NCBI GenBank assembly: GCA_004009845.1
Contig: RMBW01000051.1
Coordinates: forward strand, 124,001 to 188,000
Length of the DNA stretch: 64,000 bases
Origin: Davidsoniella eucalypti
Taxonomy: Eukaryota > Ascomycota > Sordariomycetes > Microascales > Ceratocystidaceae
Direction: 5' to 3'
The notes under the pieces were generated by a model. That model made no database searches and was not told the origin of the DNA. It was given only the letters and a program-made list of their open reading frames with translations. A program made the translations under genes and the position numbers. Of the stretch, positions 51,026 to 61,440 are shown in pieces. Numbering within the stretch: position 1 is the stretch's first letter; each line of letters opens with the position of its first letter.

Positions 51026-52916
51026 AGTGGCTCTGGCTCTCAGGGCTCTCTGCGCCTGGGTTTTTCCAACCATGTCAATGTTGAAGCCCAGGGCCCAGTG
51101 CTGATGAACGGCCACGGAACTCCCCGGGCCGAGTCGCCTACACTAGGCACCACACTATAGAGGAAAGGAAAGGGAAAGTGGGATAGGGGAAATAAAACAA
51201 ACGGGTTGGGGATTTTTTTTACTATGCACTTTTTGTTTTGTTGTTGTTGTCATACATACACATTCACGCACACAAGCAAACCTCCATTCCTTTGAAACAT
51301 TTAGCGACTTGGAAGATTTAAAAAAAAAACAAGAGGGCGTTTGGAAAGAAGGGTTATGTTATTGTTATTTTGTTTTTCCTTGCCCTTTCATGTTTTCCAT
51401 TCTGCTTTTTCTTTATGTCGAGGTCACACGACAAACATCTTTCATTTCTGCTAAATGCTTCTTCTTTACGAATTTGCTAACGATTTTTTTTCTTCTTATT
51501 TCTTTTCTATCCAAATGTTCGAAAAATATCCTATACACAGGATGAACGAATTCCTCTTTTCTCTCCCTCTCTGAGATCCCCTTTGATTGAAAATCTCCCG
51601 TTTTTTTTGTTTTATTATTTTTCTTTCTTCCTTTTTTTCTTTCCTTTCCCTCTTCTCATCCGAAAAAAAAGGATACACAGTTCTATAGTTGGTAGCAGAG
51701 AAAAAAAAGGCTTAATACCCAAGGCAAAAAAAGAGTTAACAATTTAAAAAAAAAATCATAATACTTGATACCATGGCATGTGAATAATTGTCTTAAGTTA
51801 GCTCATGTGAAGATTGAATATTGACATTCAATATTCAATTAAGATTCAGTATATTGATAAGAAAACATGTCACGGAGTTTTCGGTGTCTTAAGACTTTGA
51901 TTTGTTTCAGAGACACTTTTACTCATAAAAGGCTATTGTGCGTATGATTATTTTAGTGTATTAAAATACATATAGGTTTCATACCAATCTTCATAGGCTA
52001 CTATTAATTTATATTTAATTAGGGTTGTCAACAGAAACTCTGGTGCATTTGACTCTTGGGTCAAATTGGAGATAATAATATTATTGACACAACCATTGAT
52101 ATATGTATTAAATTTGAGTTGACAAAAGAAAAGAGATCAATTGTGAAAAAAAGAAACAGAAAGGGATACATCATCCCAGGTCGATATATCATAAACAATA
52201 TCCTTGAATGTCCATCGATTCCGCCTCCATGAACGACAAACCAAGACCAAAAAAAACAAAAGATGAACACCGATATCAAGAAAGGAAACCTAAAAACAGA
52301 AGTGAAAACAAACAAACAAAAGGACCAATACCATATCTTCCAGTTAGATTATATAATTCATCATTATCGTCACATAAGAAGCGAATAAATTGGGGGATAA
52401 GGAGCGTCTTGGATCGAGATAGTTTGTTTTTCTGCCCTCGAACATAACAAGAGATAAGTTAGAACCAAAGGTGAACAGAAAAAGGGAGAAAAAAGGGAGA
52501 AAAAGTAAGATTCTGGAACTAGAGAGCCCTATAAGGCAAAATTTGAGTCCAGCTGGCGCGTGGGTGGCGAATGATACCATTAACATAAAACCTTAAGAAT
52601 AGGGAGATGACGTATGAGGGAGGGAGTTGTACATGAGAATGAATAAAAGACAAGCAAGATCCGTACAGGCATCAAGAAAGAGAGAAAAGAACGAACAAAA
52701 TAAAACGAAGCAAGACGTGAATGACAATAGAAGTGGCTGTTGAGCTGTAATGGTAATGCCTGGTACGGAGAATGAGGAGAAGAAGAAAAGATAAATGCAA
52801 CAAGTATATAGAGAAATACAGAGAGAGAAAAGAAAGAGAAAAAATAAATTAAAGCACGAAGAGAGAGAGAACCTATTTTGGTATAACAAAGTCTTCAATC
52901 TCCTATTCCACCGACA
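51026..52916. other. Convergent 3' intergenic region, 1.9 kb
   Basis: This lies between the stop codons of RPS3 and the NIPA-like gene. It is T-rich on the left and A-rich on the right, as expected for two converging 3' ends. It contains a 12-bp hairpin (51813-51839). No gene was recognised. Confidence 0.6.
51813..51839. repeat. Perfect inverted repeat: 12-bp arms, 3-base loop
   Basis: Left arm 51813-51824 (ATTGAATATTGA), loop CAT, right arm 51828-51839 (TCAATATTCAAT). The arms are perfectly complementary. No U-run in terminator style follows. It is about 790 bp beyond the RPS3 stop, so it is probably outside the mRNA. Confidence 0.85.
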
Positions 52917-54538
52917 TTATCTGACGGGGCCCTTCTGCTCTTGTAGCTCTATATCATCATTGGACTTGCTGTGACGGTGGCCTCCCTTGCTTGAGGTGCC
53001 GTTGATAGGTCTGGTTTCATTTTCATCGTCACTATCGTCGCCTAGACTGAAGCCTGAGGCTTCCTCCTCGTCAAATGCACGCATAAGGCCACGGCGATCA
53101 CCATGTTGGCTACCGATGCTCATACGATGTGTCGAGCTGCGGCGCGATTGCATACTAAGGCGAGTTTGGATACTTGACACCATATCGGTACCGGTGATGT
53201 CGTAAGCGCCGTTGCGGTGGGTTTGGCCGTTTGGGTCAGAGTTCGAGATGTTGAGAAGGTATACGCCGGTGAATGTGATGAGAAAACCACACAGTAGCGA
53301 CAGGGTGTTAACCACATCGGTAGTGTTGAAGCCCCGGAACAGGATGAACGAGGCAACGAGAGTAGCGGTAGTGAAGGTGACGTAGTATAGAGGGTTGACA
53401 CTGTGAAAGATTGTTAGTTTCTGTCTCTTTTTCTGCGTACATTCAGATAGTCGAGTTGTTTTTGCCAATACTTACATGTTGGTGGGAAACTGAGCCAACG
53501 CCTTGTTGAAGTAGTTCATTTGCACCAAGATGCAGACGGTCGTAGTGATCATAAAAACATAAGTCGATGGATGCGAGAACTGGTTGTTCCCGCTCAGGGT
53601 TAGACGCAGCGCGATTCCAAAGGCCTTGACGGACATGACGCTGATGGAGCCGACGGTCGAGCAGATGGACAGGTAAATTAGGGCATTCTTCTTGCCGTGG
53701 ATAGGAGCAACCTTATAGATCATGAGCACGGCAAAGGCAGTCACCACGAAGGTGTAGATCAGGAAGCCGGGCTGGATCGCATACTCGAGAATCTGATCAA
53801 TGGTTTCGATCTCCTCGTCGGCCGGGGCATGTAATACGATGATGACGGCGCCTAGAAGGCAGTTGGCGCTTCCTAGCTTGCCCAGGATACCCAGCTCTTC
53901 TTTGAGGAAATATGAGCCTAGGACAGCGCCGATCAGGACTGAAAGCGCACCTAAAGGCGTAACGAGAATTGCAGGGGCAAAAGCGTAGGCAGCAAAATTA
54001 CAGACTTCACCAACAATCACTAGAGAAGGGAAAGCGGGAGGTTAGCATTGCCAGGGCACATTGGAAGAAAGAAAAGAAGCTCATTGTGAAGTTGCCCTCG
54101 CAATGCGCAAGACGTATATGTCTGTATCGGTTGATGCGCGTGTTACTTACTGAGGATAATTCCAGCCCACCACACGGGGCTGCGCAGGTAGACGAAGCCA
54201 TCGCCCTCGAAGCCGTGGCGCTGTTCGGCTTGTATCAAGCCCTTTTTGGTGATAACAAAACTGGTACCTATAGAGACAGGAAAGTGGTTAGCAGAGTTGG
54301 CAGTAAATAGTATATGGAGCGTCGCAACATACCAATGGCAAGCGAAGAGCAAACAGCCAGTCCAAGGCCAATGTATCTGCAGAAAACATGTTAGCAAGAC
54401 GTTCTCATGATTCGGTGGACAAGCGGGGTCCGCGTTTATTAGCTGAGGTCAGGGTAGATAATTGCAATGATTAGAGAAAAGCAATAGCTGGTTAGTTCGT
54501 AAGAGAGGTACTATTACTAACTTTTGCTCGAGTTCCAT
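52917..54538 (-). CDS. NIPA-type (DUF803) magnesium-transporter-like membrane protein
   Basis: Five exons give 401 residues: 54538-54522, 54376-54333, 54267-54151, 54019-53476 and 53400-52917. Introns are 145, 65, 131 and 75 bp with consensus ends, and frames join at each one (for example restoring MELEQKYIGLGLAV, GTSFVITKKGL and PTNIVNPLYYVTFTT). The protein has about nine membrane helices of the EamA/DMT-like fold. Family stretches include FVITKKGL, SPVWWAGI and AFAPAILVTPLGALSVLIGA. Human NIPA proteins transport Mg2+ and localise to endosomes and plasma membrane; the substrate of fungal members is not established. The C-terminal 100 residues are a Ser/Arg/Asp-rich cytosolic tail with clustered serines, likely phosphorylated. 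Exon 1 codes five residues plus two bases, so the start relies on the intron call, which is well supported by the family-typical N-terminus. Confidence 0.92.
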
Positions 54539-55943
54539 AATGTGCGTCGAAAAGAAGAAGAAAACGACAGAAAAATAAAAGAAAAAAAACACTGTACAGA
54601 GTCGGTGGCTGAGAAGATAATAGCAGCGGCAGTTATGGCTGTCGTGCGTAGCTTCGCCAAGAGGCCAAGTACTAGGTTTCAGAGACAGCGCGGCTTAAGC
54701 TTCTCAGTACAGGTAAAGAAATAGGTGTATCTGATAGTGGCAGCGGCAGTTTTAGTTTTGGTACGTGGGGATTTCGAGGGATTGGGATTCGTAGGCTCTG
54801 CCGCTGGGGCACTAGGCGGAGAAAGCTTCGTTTTTGTAGACGAAAAGCACAAGCAACAGAGGGCGGAAGTGATCTCGAAGTCAATCCTGAGAGCGGATGC
54901 TATGCGAAGAGCGAGACGAAGAGAAAGATGGAATATTTGGCGGAGATAAGACTGAGGGTCTGAATAGAGGCGATCTGGCTACGGCAATGGCAAGTCGAAT
55001 CTTCCAAGTTGGAGCTCTCAAGACGAAGCTGGTTCTACTAAACAGACACGTAGAATTGCAGCAGTAAAGTGACAACAAACAGGAAGATTTTCGAGGTTGA
55101 GCTTTTCTTCCAAAAAGTGGCCGGGACGTCGAAGCCCAGTGGACGATTTTTCCTTCAGCGGTTTTTTCTTATTTTTTCAGTTTGGCGCTGGGGGTGCCAA
55201 TGGTCCGCTAATATGGAGCGATGTGCGTGCTAGGGTGAGGGTTCTCTCTTAATTCGCGATGGAGAATTGATGACGAGGCTCGCGCCGGGCGAGGCGCAAG
55301 GTAAAATGGAAACGAAGAGTGTTAGCCACAATATAAGCGGCGGAAGAAGGAGACGAAGAATAGCGAGCAAAATCAGCTAGCAACTACTCGGGCTTCCAAT
55401 GTTGGGCGGTTGAATGAGTGACTGTCGCTTTGTAGAGAAGAGCTATGCTACGAAGCTATTTAGAGGGCGACGAAATTTGATTGCGTAAGAGCGAGAGCGA
55501 GAGACTGAGAAGATAAAAAAAAGATAAAAAAGATATGAGAGAGAGCGTGAGAAGAATTGCCGAAAGGTCGACATAAGCAAGAAGAAGAGAAGAAAAATTG
55601 AAGAAACTGACGATAAAAAGGAGCAGAAGAATTGGAAGCGGAAGGAAAAAAACAAGAATAAAAATAGTTTGCAAGATAAAAAACCAAAGACGTTTTGTCG
55701 CAGAAGAATAAAGAGAGGGAGGCAAAACACAACTACCAAAATAGTGGCAGTTTGAATTGGGAAGGAGCCCGCTGATGCGATACGTAAGTCCAGCTTCGCA
55801 GGAACTACTCAATTGGGTCAACGCACCACACCAGACTAATCGCATATAATTAATTCTTTTCTTTTCTTTTTATTATTTCCAAGCCTTTATATGATACCTT
55901 GATTTGATTGTTGTTCATCTACTTCCATCTCTATTTCTATCTA

Positions 55944-55974
55944 TTCTTCTTCTTCTTCTTCTTCTTCTTCTTCT
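55944..55974. repeat. (TTC)10 microsatellite
   Basis: About ten uninterrupted TTC triplets, followed by GCT/ACT-type imperfect triplets. Non-coding. Confidence 0.85.
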
Positions 55975-57310
55975 GCTACTGCTGCTTCTTCTAACTTCGA
56001 CGATACAGAAGCCCAGGAACGCTGCTTGTGGCTCAGCTTCGCCGTGCAGCGGTGCATGCATATTCGGTGGACATCTAATCCAACTTAATCCAACGGTGCA
56101 GGCCGTGCCGTGCAGCAGCATGCGTAAATAGCAAATGCCCCCCCGGTCTAGATTAGCCAGGTCTGATTTTACTAGGTTTTTTGGTCTACTCTTAAACTTT
56201 CTCTCTTTTGGTGTGGAGAGGTTTTGTCGCCCGTGTTTTCAAGCGACCAGCGCGCTACGGAGGTCATGGTAGAAACGGCGTCTAATAATTCAGTTGTTTA
56301 CACCAGGCTTCTTTGGAGGCGGAGGCAACTTGGCAGCGCTAGTCAGAGGAGCAATCCGTTGTTTGCGGAAGACGAACAAAGGTAAACAAGACAGATAATT
56401 CGGGTAAGATCCGGAAACAACAGCATAAACTTTGTGTTCTATATTTGCTTTGTACTAGTATATTGTGCGGATTGTAGGGCCGCCCCTGCATGGAATACTC
56501 ACTGATGGAAGGAATCAGTCAAGACAGCTTCTACATAAGTACATACTCTCCAGGGTCAGACCAACCGACAAATTCTCCAGGCACAGTTTAACAATTAGTT
56601 CCCTACTATTAGACTACTGCAGAGTGGCCACCATAGCGTCTTCTTGCGAGATTGTCGCTATTTTTTTTTTAGCTATTTTTCTGACTCCTTGCGAGAAACC
56701 CGAGATATTTCATGGCAGAGAAACAAAGTAGTACCACAAGATGCTTACAGGTTCTCCGTGCGCAGATCTATGATGATACTTGACAATCGTAGCAGTGCTC
56801 ATGATATGCAGGAGCTTCTATTTCGAAACCAGTGGTCTAACTGAACCGAACTTCATAATTTTAGCACTTCATCCGAGAACAACTACATCTTTGGCAAAAT
56901 AGGTAGCTGGCCCTTTCTCCCACTGTGTGTTCTTGAGATGCTTTTGATCTTCTTTTGTTGGTGGCATTGGTCGCGTGTGGAAGCGGACATGGTGAGGGAG
57001 AACAATAGCCTCTTGTCTCGTCAGCAACAAACCGAAAAAGAAAATGGTTGTTTGCAGGAAGCAAGTAATAATAGCAATGTTAGTGAATGGTGGTAGTGAT
57101 AGGTGCCAGGGCCCCGGTGGACTATGACGGAATAGGAGCACTAGAAGCAGCAGAGACAACGAAAGCGAAACATAGCCACACATGGGTGACCCTCTCCTAC
57201 TGGCTCATCTCGTCCTGGCTGTCTTGTTTCAGAGTGTCGTGTAAACGGAAAAGGCCACGGTCGAAAGAGGGAGAAGAAGCAGAAACAAGAGCGAGCGCGC
57301 CTAGGGAGGA

Positions 57311-57331
57311 GCCAAGCCAAGCCAAGCCAAG
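57311..57331. repeat. (GCCAA)4 pentanucleotide repeat
   Basis: Four tandem copies of GCCAA. No gene or promoter role is evident. Confidence 0.85.
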
Positions 57332-57980
57332 ACCAGACCACTACGGCCGGGATTTACCCAGGGCTCTATCTAGGTTTGCCTTCTCGTCTTCGAGACTCAA
57401 CGGAAAGCGGCCGGCCCGACAAGAATGGCATCAAGGTCACATTGGTAGCAGAAAACGAGGTCCACAGAGCCCGTGACCAACGCGACTGGTCAGCAGGTTT
57501 TAAGCAGGGAGACAAGTTCAGACCAGTAACAGCCGGCGAGCAAGCCAGCAGGAGAACTTCACAATGCACTTCTCAGCGACGACTGGGTTTAGTCTAGTTG
57601 TATTTAGGTTTTAGTACAGAGAGGTACAGGGTTGTATTACAGAGCAGCTGTCAATATTGGAGCTGACGATATCAATTCTGGCAGTGTCTGACAGCTGGCA
57701 GAGACTATTGGGCCGCCAGTGTCAGCCGCGGTGTAATTGTTGAGATCACGTGCTATTCGGCAGCCGGTATCAAAGAGACAGATGGGAAGGCTTCGCCGTT
57801 AGCGTCTATTGTGATATCTAATGCCCCAGATTATAAACAACCCCATAGTTCATCAACGGAGCTCGAGCTTCCATTGCCGATTCGAGAAAAGCCGCTGCAT
57901 GACGCCGATCGCCCTATCAAGTAAATTTTACAAATATTGGAAAATTTACAAGATGGCTCCACGCTTCGCGTTTGGGCCCG

Positions 57981-58150
57981 CCAGTAAGAGCCTAAGGTCA
58001 AACTTAGCTTAACTTAGCTAAGCAAAGGCAAAGGTAAAGTCGAAATCAAAGTTGAAGGAAATAGCATAAGAAACAACAAAGGAAATGGAAGAGGTGGTAT
58101 CAAAGTCAAAGTTAAAATCAAAGGAAACGGCAAAGTCCAAAGGGACAGCA
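57981..58150. repeat. Left copy of direct repeat flanking the protease gene, with purine-rich tail
   Basis: Bases 57981-58005 match 60478-60502 with one mismatch in 25, beginning CCAGTAAGAGCCTAAG. In both copies the match decays into AACTTAG-like sequence and then an AAAGGC-type A/G-rich tail (here to about 58150), and a GCTTCG lies 11-12 bases before the core, so homology extends beyond 25 bp. The spacing is 2497 bp and the protease gene lies between the copies. Confidence 0.85.
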
Positions 58151-58333
58151 AATGTAGAGTTACTCATGGACCTAGGGTCGTATTCGTGTTGTAGCTAAAC
58201 TTAACTTAAACTTAACGATTATACAGCCACTATGCAATAAGAACACTTAGGAGAAAGTTTTCCACTAGGCACAAGTGCTGATGAATGATACTAGGTTACT
58301 ATATTTTTTTGTTACTACTATAGGTTTCCTTCA

Positions 58334-60477
58334 TCATACTATCTTAGGCTCGCGCCCTGTGAACTCTCGAATATCTTCCAATACCCATTGAATCGGGGTG
58401 ACATATGTCACTACAGATCGAGTCTGTTCATTTCTTCCCTCTTCACTTGTACTGACTGGGCCTCCGTCCAGTATCCCAATAACATGGCCTTCGTAATCAA
58501 AAACACAGGAGCCTGAGTCACCATTCGTAGAGAATGGTAAGGTGTTGTCGATGTCCACCACAATCAGATGCATAGAGACAATGGAATCACCGGTAGTAAG
58601 TGGAGTACGCTGCACTGCTTCGATTTCATTGGTAACACCGAATCGTAGACCGGTTTTTTGTCCTCGCTTGGCAACTAGAAGCGATGTACGGTCATTGCCT
58701 GCAAAGGGCACAAAGGGCGGTTCAGGTGACATATCCTGGTTGTGCAGTCGTAGAAATCCATCATCATCAAGCTCAGGATTTGCGAAGGGATGCAGGGTGT
58801 TTATATTGGCCTGTCCAAAGGCCAGTTGAGCCTGAAAGGAGGCCATATATACCCTGTTTGTCGTATCTTCTGTAGAAATAGAAGCTGATGGGCCAGTACC
58901 TTCTCCCGAAAGTTTTACAAGAGCCCAGTCTGCAAAATTTCCATGCTTACCAAGGCCATAACGTGGAGAGTAAGCAACTTGTCCTATGACACGTTGCGAT
59001 ACGTCGGCTTCCCTGAGGTCCTGTATGGCTGCTTGAAGTATTCCAGTATAATCCAGGCAAGACGATTGATCATCACGTAAGTCTTGTAGATAAACGTTAT
59101 CAGGGTTGGATGCAAGAGCTTTCCGGTCATTCTGCAAAGACATCTTTAGATACCCCATTGATATTTGAAGGTGGGAAGTAGCATTGTTAATGCTCCAAGT
59201 ACCGCCTGAGAGTAGTCGAAGTGGATTACCTCCGTTGATGCCCGGGCAAGTTTGCTGGATGTCTTGATCGATTGGAATACGATGGCCAACGGCCACGTGA
59301 CGATTCGTGAGCCCAAAGATGGCATGGTCATCGGCTGATTCGGTAGTTTGGGTCGGTGTCAGTTTCGGACCGAGGCGGATGTGTAGACCCATTGAACCAA
59401 CCTTTGCATTGGGTTCGCCAGGCTGTGCTTCTTCTTGCTCAATACAATACCCAGAGTATGAGAGCAAAGGCATGACGGAATTGTTGATATCAGCCATGGT
59501 GATATGGCGATTATTTATCATAGGTCTAATGTGGGAGTATCTCCAATCGATCCTAGAAGCAAATGCTGAGGCAGCTGGTGATACTGACGACATACTCTTG
59601 AAACGAGTTTGCAAAATTTCTACCTCCACATCCTGGATGCCATAATCGCGTAGGAGGGATCGGCAGTGTAGGGCTAATTGCATAGCAGTCTCCCAGGTAC
59701 AGCCGTCATTCGGTAGTAAGCCGATAAGCAATACTACAGGATGATCCTGGGCATAGTTGAAATTACGGATGCCAATTCGGATTGGGAAGAAGCTGTCCCA
59801 ATCTCTGGATTTGAGTGCTGCAACGAGGTCGTATCTTAGCTGTGGGCACCATTTTTGAACAATCTCGTGTTTGTTCAATGTTGATAGAATCTTTGATGTT
59901 GCGAAGCATGAGGTGGTGTTGTAATGCTTCCAAGGCGTGGTAGAAGTCCTAGCAACAAGGCGAGGAGTGCCAGGTAAGCCATAAAAGTAGCATGCATGCT
60001 CGATTGTGGGTGGTTTAGAGAAACCATCCAAGAGGCCGGCCGTGGGTGACATGACGGGTAGACCAGGGGAAGAGTTGGGAATGGTTTCTTGGGAATAATC
60101 GGAGCTCGCAGACAATATTTCCTGTCTACTAATTCCATTCAGTTCAGTTTCTGGTGCCTCGTGATACGACTGGGCGTGGCATATAATGTTTTTGGGGGAT
60201 AAATGTATTGAACATTGTACCAGTCTATCCAAATTCTGAAGTTGAAAATGAAAGATTGTATCAATCAAAAGTTAGAAATAGAAAAGGGCTAATGATTTGG
60301 ACAATGATCATGATAGAAAGGAAAAGAGAAGGGGAATTCAAACTCAACATGTTTTATTTTCCCATCACTAGTTGCCACTGTTTGTAAACAAACAACATCT
60401 AGAGCTCTAGATATTGCCTCATTTCCGTTTGTAGCTGCCAATCTAAATCTTCGCAATACCGCTTCGGGAAGACACAT
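58334..60477 (-). CDS. Trypsin-fold serine protease-like protein, fungal, function unknown
   Basis: The model has two exons (60477-60349 and 60235-58334), 676 residues. The large exon has no ATG near its 5' end. It begins after a textbook acceptor (branch TCTAAC, TTCAACTTCAG), so an upstream exon is required; the one proposed starts at ATG 60477 and ends at a weaker GTTGAG donor, giving a 113-bp intron in phase. The C-terminal half has a chymotrypsin-like layout with all three catalytic residues in order: His in GLTNRHVAV (near 356), Asp in NFADWALVKL (near 478) and Ser in TNGDSGSCVFD (near 616), followed by GHVIGILDGG. The N-terminal 300 residues are an unrecognised domain with aromatic and paired-charge motifs. 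No signal peptide or membrane segment is visible, so it is probably intracellular. Many filamentous fungi carry related genes in variable regions, as far as I recall. The substrate is unknown. Confidence 0.75.
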
Positions 60478-60502
60478 CCAGTAAGAGCCTAAGATCAAAC
60501 TT
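60478..60502. repeat. Right copy of direct repeat flanking the protease gene
   Basis: It matches 57981-58005 with one substitution. It abuts the proposed start codon of the protease gene (ATG complement at 60475-60477) and so forms its immediate upstream leader. An A/G-rich tail of GGCAAAA-type units follows to about 60567. Confidence 0.85.
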
Positions 60503-61440
60503 CGTCATAACTAGGGAAAGGAAAGGAAACGCAAAGGCAAAAGGCAAAAAGGCAAAAGGCAAAAGGAACTTGAAGTCCCAAGGAAAAAAGATCAAGCACT
60601 GAAAAATGTACCGCAAGGCAACTAAAACCACGACATTTAGCTGAGATCCTTACATAACATGTGCTACCAGAACAGCATCTAAATGTTTCCTGCTCATTGA
60701 CTTACATTGACATTGGAGGCAACTATTCATACAACAAATTGAAAGGTAATTAGTATCATTATTCATGTAGAGGCACTGTAGTCCATGATGTAGATTGCTT
60801 GATAATATTGTCTATTGTCTAGTTGTAACTACATGTGTATGGACTGTAGGTGGTAGAAATCGAAGCTAAGGTACGTACATAATAAGGGTTAACTCTAGCA
60901 AATATTATGTACGTAGTAGTCAGTGCAGTTAGGAACAGAAAAAAATAAAAAGCCACAAGTAAACACAGCACCGTGTTGAATCCCAGTCGCCAGCATAAAA
61001 TTGCCGGTTATTGATGAGCGCGTCTGCTGTACGTTTCTTTATGCATTTTGATTTCTGTGTTTTTCTAAGCCCAGCTCAGGTCCAGTGCTTCGATCCACCC
61101 GTTACAGAGGGCCTGTTTATCATCGTCTGTTGGCAGCTTGTTTGTTTGTTTGTTTGTTTGTTGTTGTTGCTTTTCTAGTTCTTCTTTTTCTTTTTGCCCC
61201 GGCTTTGCATATTTGTAGTCCCAATTCGGCGCTTGAGCGCTAAGATCTTATAGAATATCTCGAGTCGATAAGCCAGCCAGCAAAACCAGCCAACCAGCTC
61301 GTCAGCCGCATTTATCCCAGCCAGTCTTTGGTCAGCCGTCTTCACCCCCCAATTACCCGTGAACATTTTACACAATAATTTGTACACCGACCTTCTATTC
61401 TTCCGTTGTTCACTCCAGTCCCCATCATAAACAAGCCACC
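60503..61440. promoter_or_regulatory. Divergent intergenic region of the protease gene and MSP1
   Basis: The left part (60513-60567) is a purine-rich GGCAAAA repeat. A (TTTG)5 repeat lies at 61139-61160, about 280 bp upstream of the MSP1 start. No other gene was recognised. Confidence 0.5.

Larger units (their letters stand above)
54539..58333. other. Gene-free region, 3.8 kb, with microsatellites
   Basis: I recognise no gene. The longest frame, 129 codons at 57087-57476 on the plus strand, is basic and low in complexity with no domain. A (TTC)n microsatellite lies at 55944-55974 and a (GCCAA)4 repeat at 57311-57331. From 57981 to about 58150 a copy of the repeat found at the protease start is followed by an A/G-rich tail. 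Confidence 0.5.

Noticed and set aside
57087..57476. 129-codon plus-strand frame
   Set aside because: Low complexity, includes the GCCAA repeat, no domain and overlapping frames on the other strand.
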